Shown here in pieces: positions 9,004-17,648 of a stretch of 64,000 nt of DNA (position 1 is the stretch's first letter; each line of letters starts with the position of its first letter). Source of the DNA: Maribacter thermophilus (GTDB lineage Bacteria; Bacteroidota; Bacteroidia; Flavobacteriales; Flavobacteriaceae); NCBI RefSeq assembly GCF_001020565.1, contig NZ_LDAS01000001.1:1278402-1342401 (forward strand). The letters are read 5' to 3'. Under the pieces are notes generated by a model that worked only from the letters and a program-made list of their open reading frames with translations, ran no database searches and was not told the origin of the DNA. Position numbers and translations under genes: made by a program.

Positions 9004-10968
9004 CTACTGTTTAAAACGCCCTAAGCCATCTTTCAGCCAATTCTCATAGGTTTCGGCATCGGTGTTCTGAATAGAACTATTCAGCACTTCCAATTCAGGC
9101 GAAAGCAGTACATAAAAAGGCTGTGAAACCGCATTAAAGTTAACATCTTGGAAAGTACCCCATTTTTGCGCTATATTTTGAATACGTTTTATTCTGCCAG
9201 AATCATATTGAAAGTCGAATTGCTCGTTCTCTGGAAGTTCTTTTCGATCATCTACATATAGTGATATAAGCACGTATTCATTTTTTATCATCGAGTACAC
9301 TCCGGGTTCGCTCCATACATTCTCTTCCATTTTTCGGCAGTTTACACATGCCCAACCTGTAAAATCCAAGAGAATAGGCTTGTTGTTTTCCTTGGCAAAG
9401 GCCAATCCCTCATCAAAATCCTTAAAGCAATCTATACCAAGCGGGCAGTCGGATTCTTGCTCAAAGACACTATAAAACTCGGGTGGAGGAAAACCACTTA
9501 ACAATTTAAGGTCGGTCACCTTTGTTAGACCAAGAATTAAATACAGAGTAAACAAGGCACTGATGAGCCCTACCGACTTTCGTCCTACCGATAATTTTGC
9601 TTTTGGACCATCATGTGGAAACCTGAATAGACCAAAAAGATACAAGGTCATTAAAAGTCCTATCAATATCCATATACCTATAAAAACTTCTCTTTTTAAT
9701 AATCCCCAATGGCCCACAAGGTCGGCATTTGATAAGAATTTAAGTGCCAAGGCGATCTCTAAAAAGCCTAGCACCACTTTTACCGTGGTCATCCATCCTC
9801 CTGATTTCGGCAAAGAATTTAACCATGCCGGAAACAGTGCGAACAAGGCGAACGGAAATGCGAGGGCCACCCCGAAACCGGTCATACCTGCTGTTAAATT
9901 AGTCGCCATATCACCTTCCGCCAAGGTGGTTCCTCCCAGCAAGCCCCCTAATATAGGACCCGTACAAGAAAAAGATACGATGGCCAATGTAACCGCCATA
10001 AAGAATATACCCAACACACCTCCTATTTTTGAAGAGGCAGCATCCATCTTATTGGCCCAAGAACTAGGCAACGTAAGTTCGTAGTAACCAAAAAAGGAAA
10101 AGGCGAAAAATATAAATATGACAAAGAATGCCAAATTAAGCCACACGTTGGTGGCAATGGTATTTAATATTTGGGAATCTACAGAATCAAATAGATGAAA
10201 TGGCAGGCTTAACAGAAAATAAATAAGGACTATAAAAAACCCATATAAAAGTGCATTTGCGATACCTTTTGATTTTTTTTGCGATTGCTTGGTAAAAAAA
10301 GAAACGGTAAGAGGTATCATTGGAAATACACAAGGGGTAAGCAATGCGATCAACCCACCTAAAAAACCAAGACCGAAAATAATCCATAGGTTAGAACCGC
10401 TACCGATATTTTCCTGGCCCTTGGTAAGTAGTTCTTTGTTCTTTAGATCTAATTTCAACTTTGAGGTAAGGACCTTGCTTTTATCGTCTATTACGGCCAC
10501 GGTAGTATCTATTTCAGAACCGTCCAAAGAAAAAACAAAATCGATATCTACAGGAATACATACCTCTTTACAGACCTGATAGAACAAGTTCACCTTGACC
10601 TTTTTTACGTCGGGTTTCAATAACTTTATTTTTTGGGTAAAAACGGCCTTCTTTTTAAAGAAGGTTTCTTCTACTTCAAAAATATCGCTGTATTCTTTAA
10701 GAGTGGCGCTTTCTTTTGCTTCACCAACAAGCTCATAATCGGCACCTACCTCATAGAAAGTAAACTCGCTTGGTAAAGACCCGCCCTCGTCGGTATATTG
10801 CGAATATACGTGCCAGCCTTCGTAAATGTCCCCTTTTACAATAAGCTCGTACTCAGTATCGGAAAGCTGGTTCACCTCATGACTCCAGATTACAGGGTTA
10901 TCATCGTCTTGCGAGAAAATTGCAACCTGACTTAAAAACAGAAAAAAAACTAAAATAATACCTCTCAT
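9004..10968 (-). CDS. dsbD: thiol:disulfide interchange protein DsbD
   Basis: All three DsbD modules are present in 654 residues. A signal peptide (1-20) leads to an N-terminal periplasmic domain with the Cys pair C133/C137 (CKEVC). Next comes a membrane domain from about 193 to 485 with the two redox cysteines C213 (LTPCVFPMIPL) and C335 (SFSCTGPILGG). The C-terminal thioredoxin domain carries C541/C544 in GWACVNCRKM. The protein moves electrons from cytosolic thioredoxin to periplasmic thiol proteins. It overlaps the tilS stop by four bases (ATGA), so the two are cotranslated. The many secreted thioredoxin-like proteins in this window are plausible clients. Confidence 0.95.
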   Translation of the reverse strand: MRGIILVFFLFLSQVAIFSQDDDNPVIWSHEVNQLSDTEYELIVKGDIYEGWHVYSQYTDEGGSLPSEFTFYEVGADYELVGEAKESATLKEYSDIFEVEETFFKKKAVFTQKIKLLKPDVKKVKVNLFYQVCKEVCIPVDIDFVFSLDGSEIDTTVAVIDDKSKVLTSKLKLDLKNKELLTKGQENIGSGSNLWIIFGLGFLGGLIALLTPCVFPMIPLTVSFFTKQSQKKSKGIANALLYGFFIVLIYFLLSLPFHLFDSVDSQILNTIATNVWLNLAFFVIFIFFAFSFFGYYELTLPSSWANKMDAASSKIGGVLGIFFMAVTLAIVSFSCTGPILGGLLGGTTLAEGDMATNLTAGMTGFGVALAFPFALFALFPAWLNSLPKSGGWMTTVKVVLGFLEIALALKFLSNADLVGHWGLLKREVFIGIWILIGLLMTLYLFGLFRFPHDGPKAKLSVGRKSVGLISALFTLYLILGLTKVTDLKLLSGFPPPEFYSVFEQESDCPLGIDCFKDFDEGLAFAKENNKPILLDFTGWACVNCRKMEENVWSEPGVYSMIKNEYVLISLYVDDRKELPENEQFDFQYDSGRIKRIQNIAQKWGTFQDVNFNAVSQPFYVLLSPELEVLNSSIQNTDAETYENWLKDGLGRFKQ

Positions 10969-12272
10969 ATTTTTAATGCTACCCTTAATATTTTTGTCGT
11001 AGAATCCTTTATTTTAAAACGATCGTCCGCTCTTTTGCCAATGACCCACACTATTTCATCATCTGAACACAATAACCATTGTGCCTCCTTGGCAAGGAGA
11101 TTCATTTTTTCGTCCTTAAAGTATTTTGACAACTTTTTTTTGCCATGAAATCCCAATGGATAAAAATAGTCGCCCTTTTTCCATTTTCTTAACTTCAATG
11201 GATACTTTAACGTGTTTTTATCTAAAAAAATTACATTTTTAACATTCTCTTTCTTTTCTTCAACTACCGAAAATTCTAATTGAACGGGAGATTGTATACA
11301 GCTTGTCCCCTCTTCTATTGTGTATTCCAAATTTTCAGTGTCATCCATACGGGATAAAATGAGATAATTTCTATCTTTTAGAAGTACAAAATTCTCAGAA
11401 TGCACTTGTTTTCCGCTTATTGCATCCAACAACCCTAAAACATTGTTCCATTCGGTAAAACCATAGTCGCTCAGCAAACCATAAAGATAGGCCTCTAAGG
11501 GCTTTAACTTTTTCAACTCATTAACGGGTATCTTAATGATTCCGTTTTCTTCTACGAACAATCTACCCTTAATGTTCTCCAGTTCATTTTTCGCTATTGC
11601 CTGGGTCTGGTTCAAATACTTTTGGGTATTGTTGAAGTTGTGAAGAAAAGTAGGGTGCAACTCTTTTAGTTTTGGAATAATGTTCAACCTAATCTTGTTT
11701 CGCAAGTATTTGGTATCCTTATTACTTTCATCCTCTCGCCATTGAATGGCATTTTTTTGTGCGTATTCTAAAATTTGCTCTCTAGAATATTTGAGCAAAG
11801 GCCTATAAACATTGTTCGATTTAACCGGTATACCCGTTAACCCATCTATACCGGCACCCCTTGACAAATTAATAAGGAATGTTTCTAGATTGTCGTCGGC
11901 ATGGTGTGCGGTTACCAAAATACCCAAACCATGTTCAGACATTATCTCTTTAAACCAGGCATACCTTAACTCACGTGCCGCCACCTGAACGGAAACCTTG
12001 TTTTTTTGAACATAGCCAGTGGTATTAAAATGAGTGACATAAATTGGCCTATTTAGTTTCTGCGCCAATTCTCTAACAAAAAGCTCATCACCATCACTGG
12101 CACTTCCCCTTAAATTAAAATTACAATGTGCTAGAGAAAAATCCATGTTTGCAGAACTACATAAATGAGCCAAAACCACACTATCAACACCACCGCTGCA
12201 AGCCAGTAAAAATGGACCTTTTAATAGTTCCGGAAAATTATTGGAAACATGTGTCTTAAAATCGTCTAGCAT
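10965..12272 (-). CDS. tilS: tRNA(Ile)-lysidine synthase
   Basis: The enzyme attaches lysine to C34 of the AUA-decoding tRNA-Ile using ATP. The N-terminal PP-loop SGGVDS lies at residues 26-31, followed by HCNFNLRG and the family motif TAHHADDNLETFLINLSRG. The C-terminal TilS substrate-binding domain is present (LRKWKKGDYFYPLG, then KKLSKYFKDEK). Length (435) is normal. The ATG at 12272 is preceded only four bases upstream by a perfect -7 element (12277-12284), so its own transcript may be nearly leaderless. It also lies 40 bases after pabB and could be read from that gene. Its stop overlaps dsbD. Confidence 0.96.
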   Translation of the reverse strand: MLDDFKTHVSNNFPELLKGPFLLACSGGVDSVVLAHLCSSANMDFSLAHCNFNLRGSASDGDELFVRELAQKLNRPIYVTHFNTTGYVQKNKVSVQVAARELRYAWFKEIMSEHGLGILVTAHHADDNLETFLINLSRGAGIDGLTGIPVKSNNVYRPLLKYSREQILEYAQKNAIQWREDESNKDTKYLRNKIRLNIIPKLKELHPTFLHNFNNTQKYLNQTQAIAKNELENIKGRLFVEENGIIKIPVNELKKLKPLEAYLYGLLSDYGFTEWNNVLGLLDAISGKQVHSENFVLLKDRNYLILSRMDDTENLEYTIEEGTSCIQSPVQLEFSVVEEKKENVKNVIFLDKNTLKYPLKLRKWKKGDYFYPLGFHGKKKLSKYFKDEKMNLLAKEAQWLLCSDDEIVWVIGKRADDRFKIKDSTTKILRVALKI

Positions 12273-12276
12273 AATA

Positions 12277-12284
12277 CAAAGTTA
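12277..12284 (-). promoter_or_regulatory. -7 promoter element upstream of tilS
   Basis: On the minus strand this reads TAACTTTG, matching the Bacteroidota -7 consensus TAnnTTTG. The tilS ATG begins about five bases after it, so the predicted transcript would start at or beside the start codon. No clear -33 TTG was found at the expected spacing. Confidence 0.45.
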
Positions 12285-12312
12285 ACCATTTAGCTATGTA
12301 AGCGTATATGCA

Positions 12313-13611
12313 TTATTCTAAAACTTGCCGCATTGCCTTGGCTTTTAGCAAACATTCTTCGTATTCTTTTTCGGGCACAGATTTGGCCGTGATGGCGCTG
12401 CCCACGGCATAAGAAAGATATTTTTTTGTCTCGTTATATAAAATACTTCTAATAACGACGTTAAAATCAAAATCACCATTGGGTGCAAAATATCCGACCG
12501 CACCGCTATAAAGCCCTCTTTTAAAAGATTCCATCTTTTCTATAATCTCCATGGCCGAAATCTTAGGCGCCCCTGTCATACTTCCCATCGGGAAAGTATT
12601 TTCAATAATATCCACAGGGTTTTCGGTAGATTCGACCTCACAAGCAATGGTAGATATCATCTGATGTACCTGCTCAAAAGAATATACCTTACACAATTCT
12701 TCAACAACAACACTGCCCTTAAGCGCATTCTTTGAAAGATCGTTCCTCACCAAGTCTACGATCATAATATTCTCTGAACGTTCTTTGGTATCCGATGCCA
12801 GGTTTTCTTTTAGCTCCCGATCCTTCTTCAAAGAACTTGATCTTGCCGCAGTACCTTTTATAGGTTGGGATATAATTTTATTACCCGATCTCTTAAGATA
12901 CCGTTCCGGACTGGCACACAGTAAAAATTTATCGAATATTTTTAAGTAGGCAGCAAAGGGAGCCTTAGAAATAGTATTAAGTTTTGTAAAGGTGCCCAGA
13001 GGGTCCATAGAAACATTTTCGGCATAAAATTCTTGACAAAAATTAGCTTCATAGATATCACCTTTATGTATAGAGCTCAATATTTCTTTAAGACGCTTAA
13101 AATATTCGTCTTTAAAGATTCTCATCTTTATCTTAATACCCTCTTTTTCTTTTCTCTCCTCTTTAGGTAGGGTATTGATATCAAGTATTTCCTTTAAATC
13201 CGAATCAATTTCGTCCGAAACCATATTTAGGTAGCAGAACTCTACCTTGTCGCCTTTTACCTTAATTATTTTTTTGGGTTGAAAAAAATAAAGTTCGGGA
13301 AACTCCAGACCATCATAATTACCAGAAACCAGTTTTTCGGTATCATTTTTAAGGTCGTAGGATAAATACCCAAAAATCCAATCGTTTGTCTGTTGTTGAT
13401 ATTCCTTTAAATCGTCGAACGCCCCATAAGAATCGGTAGATATACCGGTAAGACCTTCTACGGCCAATATGGCCTCATACGAGTGATACCTACTTGCATG
13501 CTGGTTACTATCTAACAAAACGGCCTCATCGAACTGTTGGGCCCACACCAACATCGATGTCTTAAAAGCTTCAATATCCGTAACGTTATGCGAAATTGTA
13601 TGCCTCAACAA
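12313..13611 (-). CDS. pabB: aminodeoxychorismate synthase component I (PabB-like)
   Basis: This chorismate-binding enzyme works in folate synthesis: with a glutaminase subunit it makes 4-amino-4-deoxychorismate. The catalytic block is complete: PIKGT with Lys252, DLVRNDL, FPMGSMTGAPK and the C-terminal VGSAIT. The Lys of PIKGT marks PabB; TrpE normally has PIAGT. At 432 residues it lacks a fused glutaminase (PabA) or lyase (PabC). The reading frame begins with TTG at 13611, directly after the stop of the FMN reductase gene; the next in-frame ATG is about 20 codons inside. A non-ATG, coupled start is therefore likely. Confidence 0.9.
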   Translation of the reverse strand: MLRHTISHNVTDIEAFKTSMLVWAQQFDEAVLLDSNQHASRYHSYEAILAVEGLTGISTDSYGAFDDLKEYQQQTNDWIFGYLSYDLKNDTEKLVSGNYDGLEFPELYFFQPKKIIKVKGDKVEFCYLNMVSDEIDSDLKEILDINTLPKEERKEKEGIKIKMRIFKDEYFKRLKEILSSIHKGDIYEANFCQEFYAENVSMDPLGTFTKLNTISKAPFAAYLKIFDKFLLCASPERYLKRSGNKIISQPIKGTAARSSSLKKDRELKENLASDTKERSENIMIVDLVRNDLSKNALKGSVVVEELCKVYSFEQVHQMISTIACEVESTENPVDIIENTFPMGSMTGAPKISAMEIIEKMESFKRGLYSGAVGYFAPNGDFDFNVVIRSILYNETKKYLSYAVGSAITAKSVPEKEYEECLLKAKAMRQVLE

Positions 13612-14148
13612 TTAAGAAATTGCTTCTAAAAATTCTTTTAAGACCGTGCCGTGCGATTTTGCCAAGTCGGCATCCAATATGCCCTTCTCCTTATCAAAAT
13701 TTTCGTAATAGCTTGGCAATGAAAAGGTACCCGTAACAATAGCGCCAAAACGGACAAGTAATTTTTCGGAAACCTCAAGAGATCCAATAGCACCGCGTTT
13801 GCCGCCAGAGGTGGCCATGAGCAACACCTTTTTATCCTTAATAAATTCCCTATCCAATCTGGACAACCAATCTATCAGGTTTTTAAAATATGCAGATGGA
13901 TTACTGTTATGTTCATTAACAGAGATAATTATACCGCTTGCAGCCTGAATATCGTTCTTGAATTCTGCCAAAGAATTGGAGAAACCATTCTCTCTCTCAT
14001 AATCTTCACTGTACATCGGAAAAGGACAGTTATGCATGTTCATTAGACGTACTTCCCTGTCCGTAATCAAACTAGCTGTATAGCTAACCAATTGATAGTT
14101 TATGGATTTAGATGAATTACTGCCTGCAAAACCAAAAATATAAGCCAT
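13612..14148 (-). CDS. NADPH-dependent FMN reductase family protein
   Basis: The 178-residue flavodoxin-fold protein begins MAYIFGFAGSNSSKSINYQL, where GSNSSKSIN is the phosphate-binding loop for FMN. The family motif NPSAYFKNLIDWLSR follows near residue 85. Members reduce FMN or quinones and azo compounds with NAD(P)H. It is cytosolic, heads the leftward run with pabB, and its stop abuts the pabB TTG start. Physiological substrate unknown. Confidence 0.85.
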   Translation of the reverse strand: MAYIFGFAGSNSSKSINYQLVSYTASLITDREVRLMNMHNCPFPMYSEDYERENGFSNSLAEFKNDIQAASGIIISVNEHNSNPSAYFKNLIDWLSRLDREFIKDKKVLLMATSGGKRGAIGSLEVSEKLLVRFGAIVTGTFSLPSYYENFDKEKGILDADLAKSHGTVLKEFLEAIS

Positions 14149-14213
14149 AATATTTTGAAAATAAGTATTGTACGAAAATAAGTCAAAACCTATTGAGTTG
14201 CCAGTATTTTATA

Positions 14214-14221
14214 TAATTTTG
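14214..14221 (+). promoter_or_regulatory. -7 promoter element for the acyltransferase gene
   Basis: TAATTTTG matches TAnnTTTG. A TTG triplet at 14193-14195 lies 18 bases upstream, close to the Bacteroidota -33 spacing. The ATG at 14279 leaves an untranslated leader of about 50 bases. Confidence 0.5.
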
Positions 14222-14278
14222 CCGTTTTAACATCTAAGCACGCTGTAAATTAAGTATATAGGTTACTGATAAGATAAA

Positions 14279-15463
14279 ATGAACGATCACAAAAAAAGGT
14301 TATATTTTATTGATGCCATTAGGGCATGGGCCATATTAATGATGCTTCAAGGGCATTTTATAGATGGACTTCTGGACAATGCCTTTCGTGACAATTCTAA
14401 CCTTTTATTCAGTACCTGGAAATATTTTAGGGGAATTACGGCCCCTGTTTTCTTTACCGTTTCAGGATTTATATTCACCTACCTATTAATTAAGGTTCCA
14501 CAAGTCGGATGGAAGAACCCCAGGGTAAAAAAAGGCATAAAAAGAGGTTTTGAGCTACTGATCATAGGGTACTTATTACGTCTTAATCTTTTTGGCCTTT
14601 TAAAAGGCGAGATCTACAGTTCTTTTTATTTGGTAGATGTACTGCACTGCATCGGACTGTCTATTTTGGGTATCATCTTAATTTATTTAAGTACCGTAAA
14701 AACAAAAAAATGGCTTTTCCCTACTGCATTGTTATCTGTAACCATCATCCTTTTTATTTTAGAACCGGCATATAAAACACTTAATTTTAATGTCCTACCC
14801 CAATGGTTGGCTAACTATTTTACCAAAACCAACGGTTCTGTCTTTACTATTTTCCCATGGTTCGGCTACACTACTTTTGGTAGCTTTATGTCCGTTCTGT
14901 TTACCAAATACAAGAACAGTAAATTTCTTTACCCTACCGCAATTTCCTTATCCGTAATCGTTGGTTTGGTCCTTATACTATACTCTTCCAACTTCTTTTT
15001 AAATATTTCCAAAATAACGGGCATTCAAATATTTGCCGATATCTTCTTTAACAATTATCTATTTATTCGTTTGGGAGACGTTCTTATCGTTTTCTCCATT
15101 TTTATGTTGTTCAGACAGTTCTTGACCCATAAGACCGCGCTAAGATTAGGGCAAAGCACCTTATCTATTTATGTGGTTCATTTCATTATTTTATACGGAA
15201 GCTTTACCGGACTGGGCCTATATGGTTTCTTTAACCATACCCTTACCCCGTGGGTGGTTATACCAGGGGCCATTACCTTTATGATCGTATGTTCCTATTT
15301 GGCTCTACGCTACGAAGATAAAAAGGCGGAAATAAAAGAAAGCCTAAAAAAGGTATTCACCATTTTTCGACTTCAGATAGAGAGGTTTATGGTTATCTTT
15401 TTAGGGTATACCAGAAGTTTTATATCCAAACTTGTAAAGTTGTTCGGTTTCATAAAAAGCTGA
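14279..15463 (+). CDS. multi-pass membrane acyltransferase (DUF1624 / HGSNAT-like)
   Basis: The 394-residue protein has about ten hydrophobic segments. It begins RLYFIDAIRAWAILMMLQGH, typical of DUF1624/YeiB/heparan-alpha-glucosaminide N-acetyltransferase-like proteins; the His of LQGH corresponds to the catalytic or conserved His of that group. A second family signature, FRGITAPVFFTVSGF, lies near residue 58. Such proteins transfer acyl groups across the inner membrane to sugars or glycans. The tail (about 345-394) is basic and amphipathic. The gene is monocistronic, with its own promoter and a strong convergent terminator. Substrate unknown. Confidence 0.8.
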   Translation: MNDHKKRLYFIDAIRAWAILMMLQGHFIDGLLDNAFRDNSNLLFSTWKYFRGITAPVFFTVSGFIFTYLLIKVPQVGWKNPRVKKGIKRGFELLIIGYLLRLNLFGLLKGEIYSSFYLVDVLHCIGLSILGIILIYLSTVKTKKWLFPTALLSVTIILFILEPAYKTLNFNVLPQWLANYFTKTNGSVFTIFPWFGYTTFGSFMSVLFTKYKNSKFLYPTAISLSVIVGLVLILYSSNFFLNISKITGIQIFADIFFNNYLFIRLGDVLIVFSIFMLFRQFLTHKTALRLGQSTLSIYVVHFIILYGSFTGLGLYGFFNHTLTPWVVIPGAITFMIVCSYLALRYEDKKAEIKESLKKVFTIFRLQIERFMVIFLGYTRSFISKLVKLFGFIKS

Positions 15464-15554
15464 TACATATTAAAAAAACATAAGTCATACCACATGGCCT
15501 ACCTTTTTTACAAAAAATAAGAAAACGGCTATAATGTAAGATTTTAATTAAAGT

Positions 15555-15583
15555 AAAAAAGCAGCTATAACAGCTGCTTTTTT
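15555..15583. terminator. bidirectional rho-independent terminator
   Basis: A 12-base-pair stem (AAAAAAGCAGCT / AGCTGCTTTTTT) with a five-base loop (ATAAC). It has T-runs on both strands and sits between the convergent acyltransferase and lpdA genes. Confidence 0.9.
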
Positions 15584-15602
15584 ATACTTCAATTTTATTG
15601 GA

Positions 15603-17009
15603 TTACACGTGTAAAGCTCGGTCTTCGGTAGCTGCCAAAGCTGCCTCTTTCACTGCTTCTGCGTACGTCGGATGAGCATGGCTCATACGGGCAATATCTT
15701 CTGCCGAAGCCCTGAATTCCATGGCGGTCACCCCTTCGGTGATCAAATCTGCACAACGGGCACCTATCATGTGCACACCAAGAACTTCATCCGTAGCTTC
15801 ATCGGCCAATATTTTTACAAATCCGTCAATATCCATACTAGCTCTTGCACGCCCTAGGGCACGCATTGGAAACTGCCCTACTTTATAGGCAACACCTGCT
15901 TCTTTAAGCTCTTCTTCCGTTTTTCCAACCGCAGCTACTTCTGGCCATGTATATACAACTCCCGGAATTAAATTATAATCGATATGAGGTTTTTGTCCGG
16001 CCAACTGTTCTGCCACAAAAGAACCTTCTTCCTCTGCCTTGTGCGCTAACATAGCTCCTTTTATAACATCACCTATCGCATATATGTTATCTACATTGGT
16101 TTTTAAATGATCATCTACGGCTATCTTGCCCCTATCATCTACTTTTACCCCCGCAGCCTCTAGGTTAAGACCATCGGTATAAGGCCTTCTACCTACAGAA
16201 ACCAAGCAGTAATCTCCTTCGAACACTACTTCTTTTCCTTTTTTGTCATCTGCCTTTACCGTAATCTTGTCTCCTTTACGTTCTACGGATTTTACTTTAT
16301 GAGACAACGCAAATTTCATTTTCTGCTTCTTCAGCACCTTCGTCAATTCCTTAGAAAGCGCACCATCCATTCCCGGTATAATACGATCCATATATTCTAC
16401 CACGGTTACCTCTGCGCCCAATCTTTTATAGACTTGGCCCAATTCCAAACCAATGACACCTCCACCGATTACGATTAAATGTTTTGGAACCTCTTTTAAT
16501 TTTAACGCTTCGGTAGAAGTAATAACACGCTCTTTATCTATTTTGATAAATGGCAAGCTAGAAGGTTTTGAACCTGTAGCTATAATAATATTTTTTGCCT
16601 CGATGGTTTCTGTCTTACCATCGTTTTTCTTAATATTTACATGGGTGGCGTCTTTAAAACTACCTACCCCTTCAAATACCTCGATCTTATTCTTATCCAT
16701 TAAAAATTGAATGCCTTTGGTGGTTTGATCAACAACCCCTTGCTTTCTGGCGATCATTTGTTCAAGGTTCACCTTTATCTCACCAGGAATATCGATGCCG
16801 TGTTCCTCAAAATGTTTAACGGCGTCTTCATAATGATGCGAAGAATCCAATAATGCTTTTGACGGAATACATCCTACATTAAGACAAGTACCTCCCAAGG
16901 TGGAGTATTTTTCTATTATTGCAGTTTTCATTCCTAATTGCGCACAACGTATTGCCGCAACATATCCTCCAGGACCTGAGCCTATAATGGCCACATCATA
17001 TTGATTCAT
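15603..17009 (-). CDS. lpdA: dihydrolipoyl dehydrogenase
   Basis: This FAD/NAD disulfide oxidoreductase is the E3 subunit of 2-oxoacid dehydrogenase complexes and of glycine cleavage. FAD loop GSGPGGYVAAI (10-20), redox disulfide GGTCLNVGCIPSK with C42/C47, NAD loop IGGGVIGLELG near 180, and C-terminal HAHPTYAEAV with His446 as the catalytic base are all intact. Length 468 is normal. No E1 or E2 genes are adjacent, so this is a stand-alone E3 that probably serves several complexes. It converges on the acyltransferase gene. Confidence 0.97.
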   Translation of the reverse strand: MNQYDVAIIGSGPGGYVAAIRCAQLGMKTAIIEKYSTLGGTCLNVGCIPSKALLDSSHHYEDAVKHFEEHGIDIPGEIKVNLEQMIARKQGVVDQTTKGIQFLMDKNKIEVFEGVGSFKDATHVNIKKNDGKTETIEAKNIIIATGSKPSSLPFIKIDKERVITSTEALKLKEVPKHLIVIGGGVIGLELGQVYKRLGAEVTVVEYMDRIIPGMDGALSKELTKVLKKQKMKFALSHKVKSVERKGDKITVKADDKKGKEVVFEGDYCLVSVGRRPYTDGLNLEAAGVKVDDRGKIAVDDHLKTNVDNIYAIGDVIKGAMLAHKAEEEGSFVAEQLAGQKPHIDYNLIPGVVYTWPEVAAVGKTEEELKEAGVAYKVGQFPMRALGRARASMDIDGFVKILADEATDEVLGVHMIGARCADLITEGVTAMEFRASAEDIARMSHAHPTYAEAVKEAALAATEDRALHV

Positions 17010-17055
17010 AAATTTATTTTTTTTTGCTATTGTAAAATTAATGCTTTTTTAATTT

Positions 17056-17514
17056 TTAGAGGGGTATTGCAGTGGAATGCTTCACTTCTTTTATCGTAAA
17101 AGAACTTTGGGTACTACCAATATGTGGCATTGCCGTTAATTTTGACACCATAAAACCGCGGTAGTCTTCCATATCCCTTACATGTATTTTTAATAAATAA
17201 TCAAAATCACCACTTAAATGGTGGCACTCCACCACTTCTTCCAGCTTTAAGATTGCATTTTCAAAATGACGAATGTTCTCTTGTGTATGCTGCACTAATT
17301 TTACATGGCAAAAAGCTGTAAAACTTTTTTCTACCTTGTTCTTATTTATTAAGGCCACATACGATTTAATCGTATCGCTTCTTTCCAACCTTTTGATCCG
17401 TTCGTAAACCGCCGTTGCAGAAAGCCCCAACGTATTCGCATACTCCTTTGTAGTCTTTTTACAGTCCGACTGTAACAGCCCCAATAACTTTATATCAATT
17501 TTGTCAAATTTCAT
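17056..17514 (-). CDS. Lrp/AsnC family transcriptional regulator
   Basis: The start at 17514 (MKFDKIDIKLLGLLQ) gives the normal 152-residue length. An in-frame ATG at 17547 would add 11 untypical residues. The N-terminal helix-turn-helix (TKEYANTLGLSATAVYERIKR) and the C-terminal RAM ligand-binding domain (VVECHHLSGDFDYLLKIHV, then IGSTQSSFTIKEVKHSTAI) are clear. It is divergent from the PLP-dependent sulfur amino-acid enzyme with about 135 bases between, so it most likely regulates that gene and itself in response to an amino acid. Confidence 0.93.
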   Translation of the reverse strand: MKFDKIDIKLLGLLQSDCKKTTKEYANTLGLSATAVYERIKRLERSDTIKSYVALINKNKVEKSFTAFCHVKLVQHTQENIRHFENAILKLEEVVECHHLSGDFDYLLKIHVRDMEDYRGFMVSKLTAMPHIGSTQSSFTIKEVKHSTAIPL

Positions 17515-17648
17515 AATGAATAATTTTCTGATTTTGGTGCCATCCATGCACCACGATAGATGAAATATCCAAATAAATCTTATAATTAGATAAATTTACT
17601 ATATATAATCACATCTATTGACAATATATCTGCATTACTGTATTTTTA

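Noticed and set aside
8796-9014. Possible 72-residue rightward gene in the gap between the WGR and dsbD genes
   Set aside because: Its composition is like random AT-rich sequence, it runs into the end of dsbD on the other strand, and no promoter or start signal supports it.
9563-10084. 173-residue open frame antisense to dsbD
   Set aside because: It is the mirror of conserved membrane-helix codons; dsbD is certain and the antisense protein has no sensible features.
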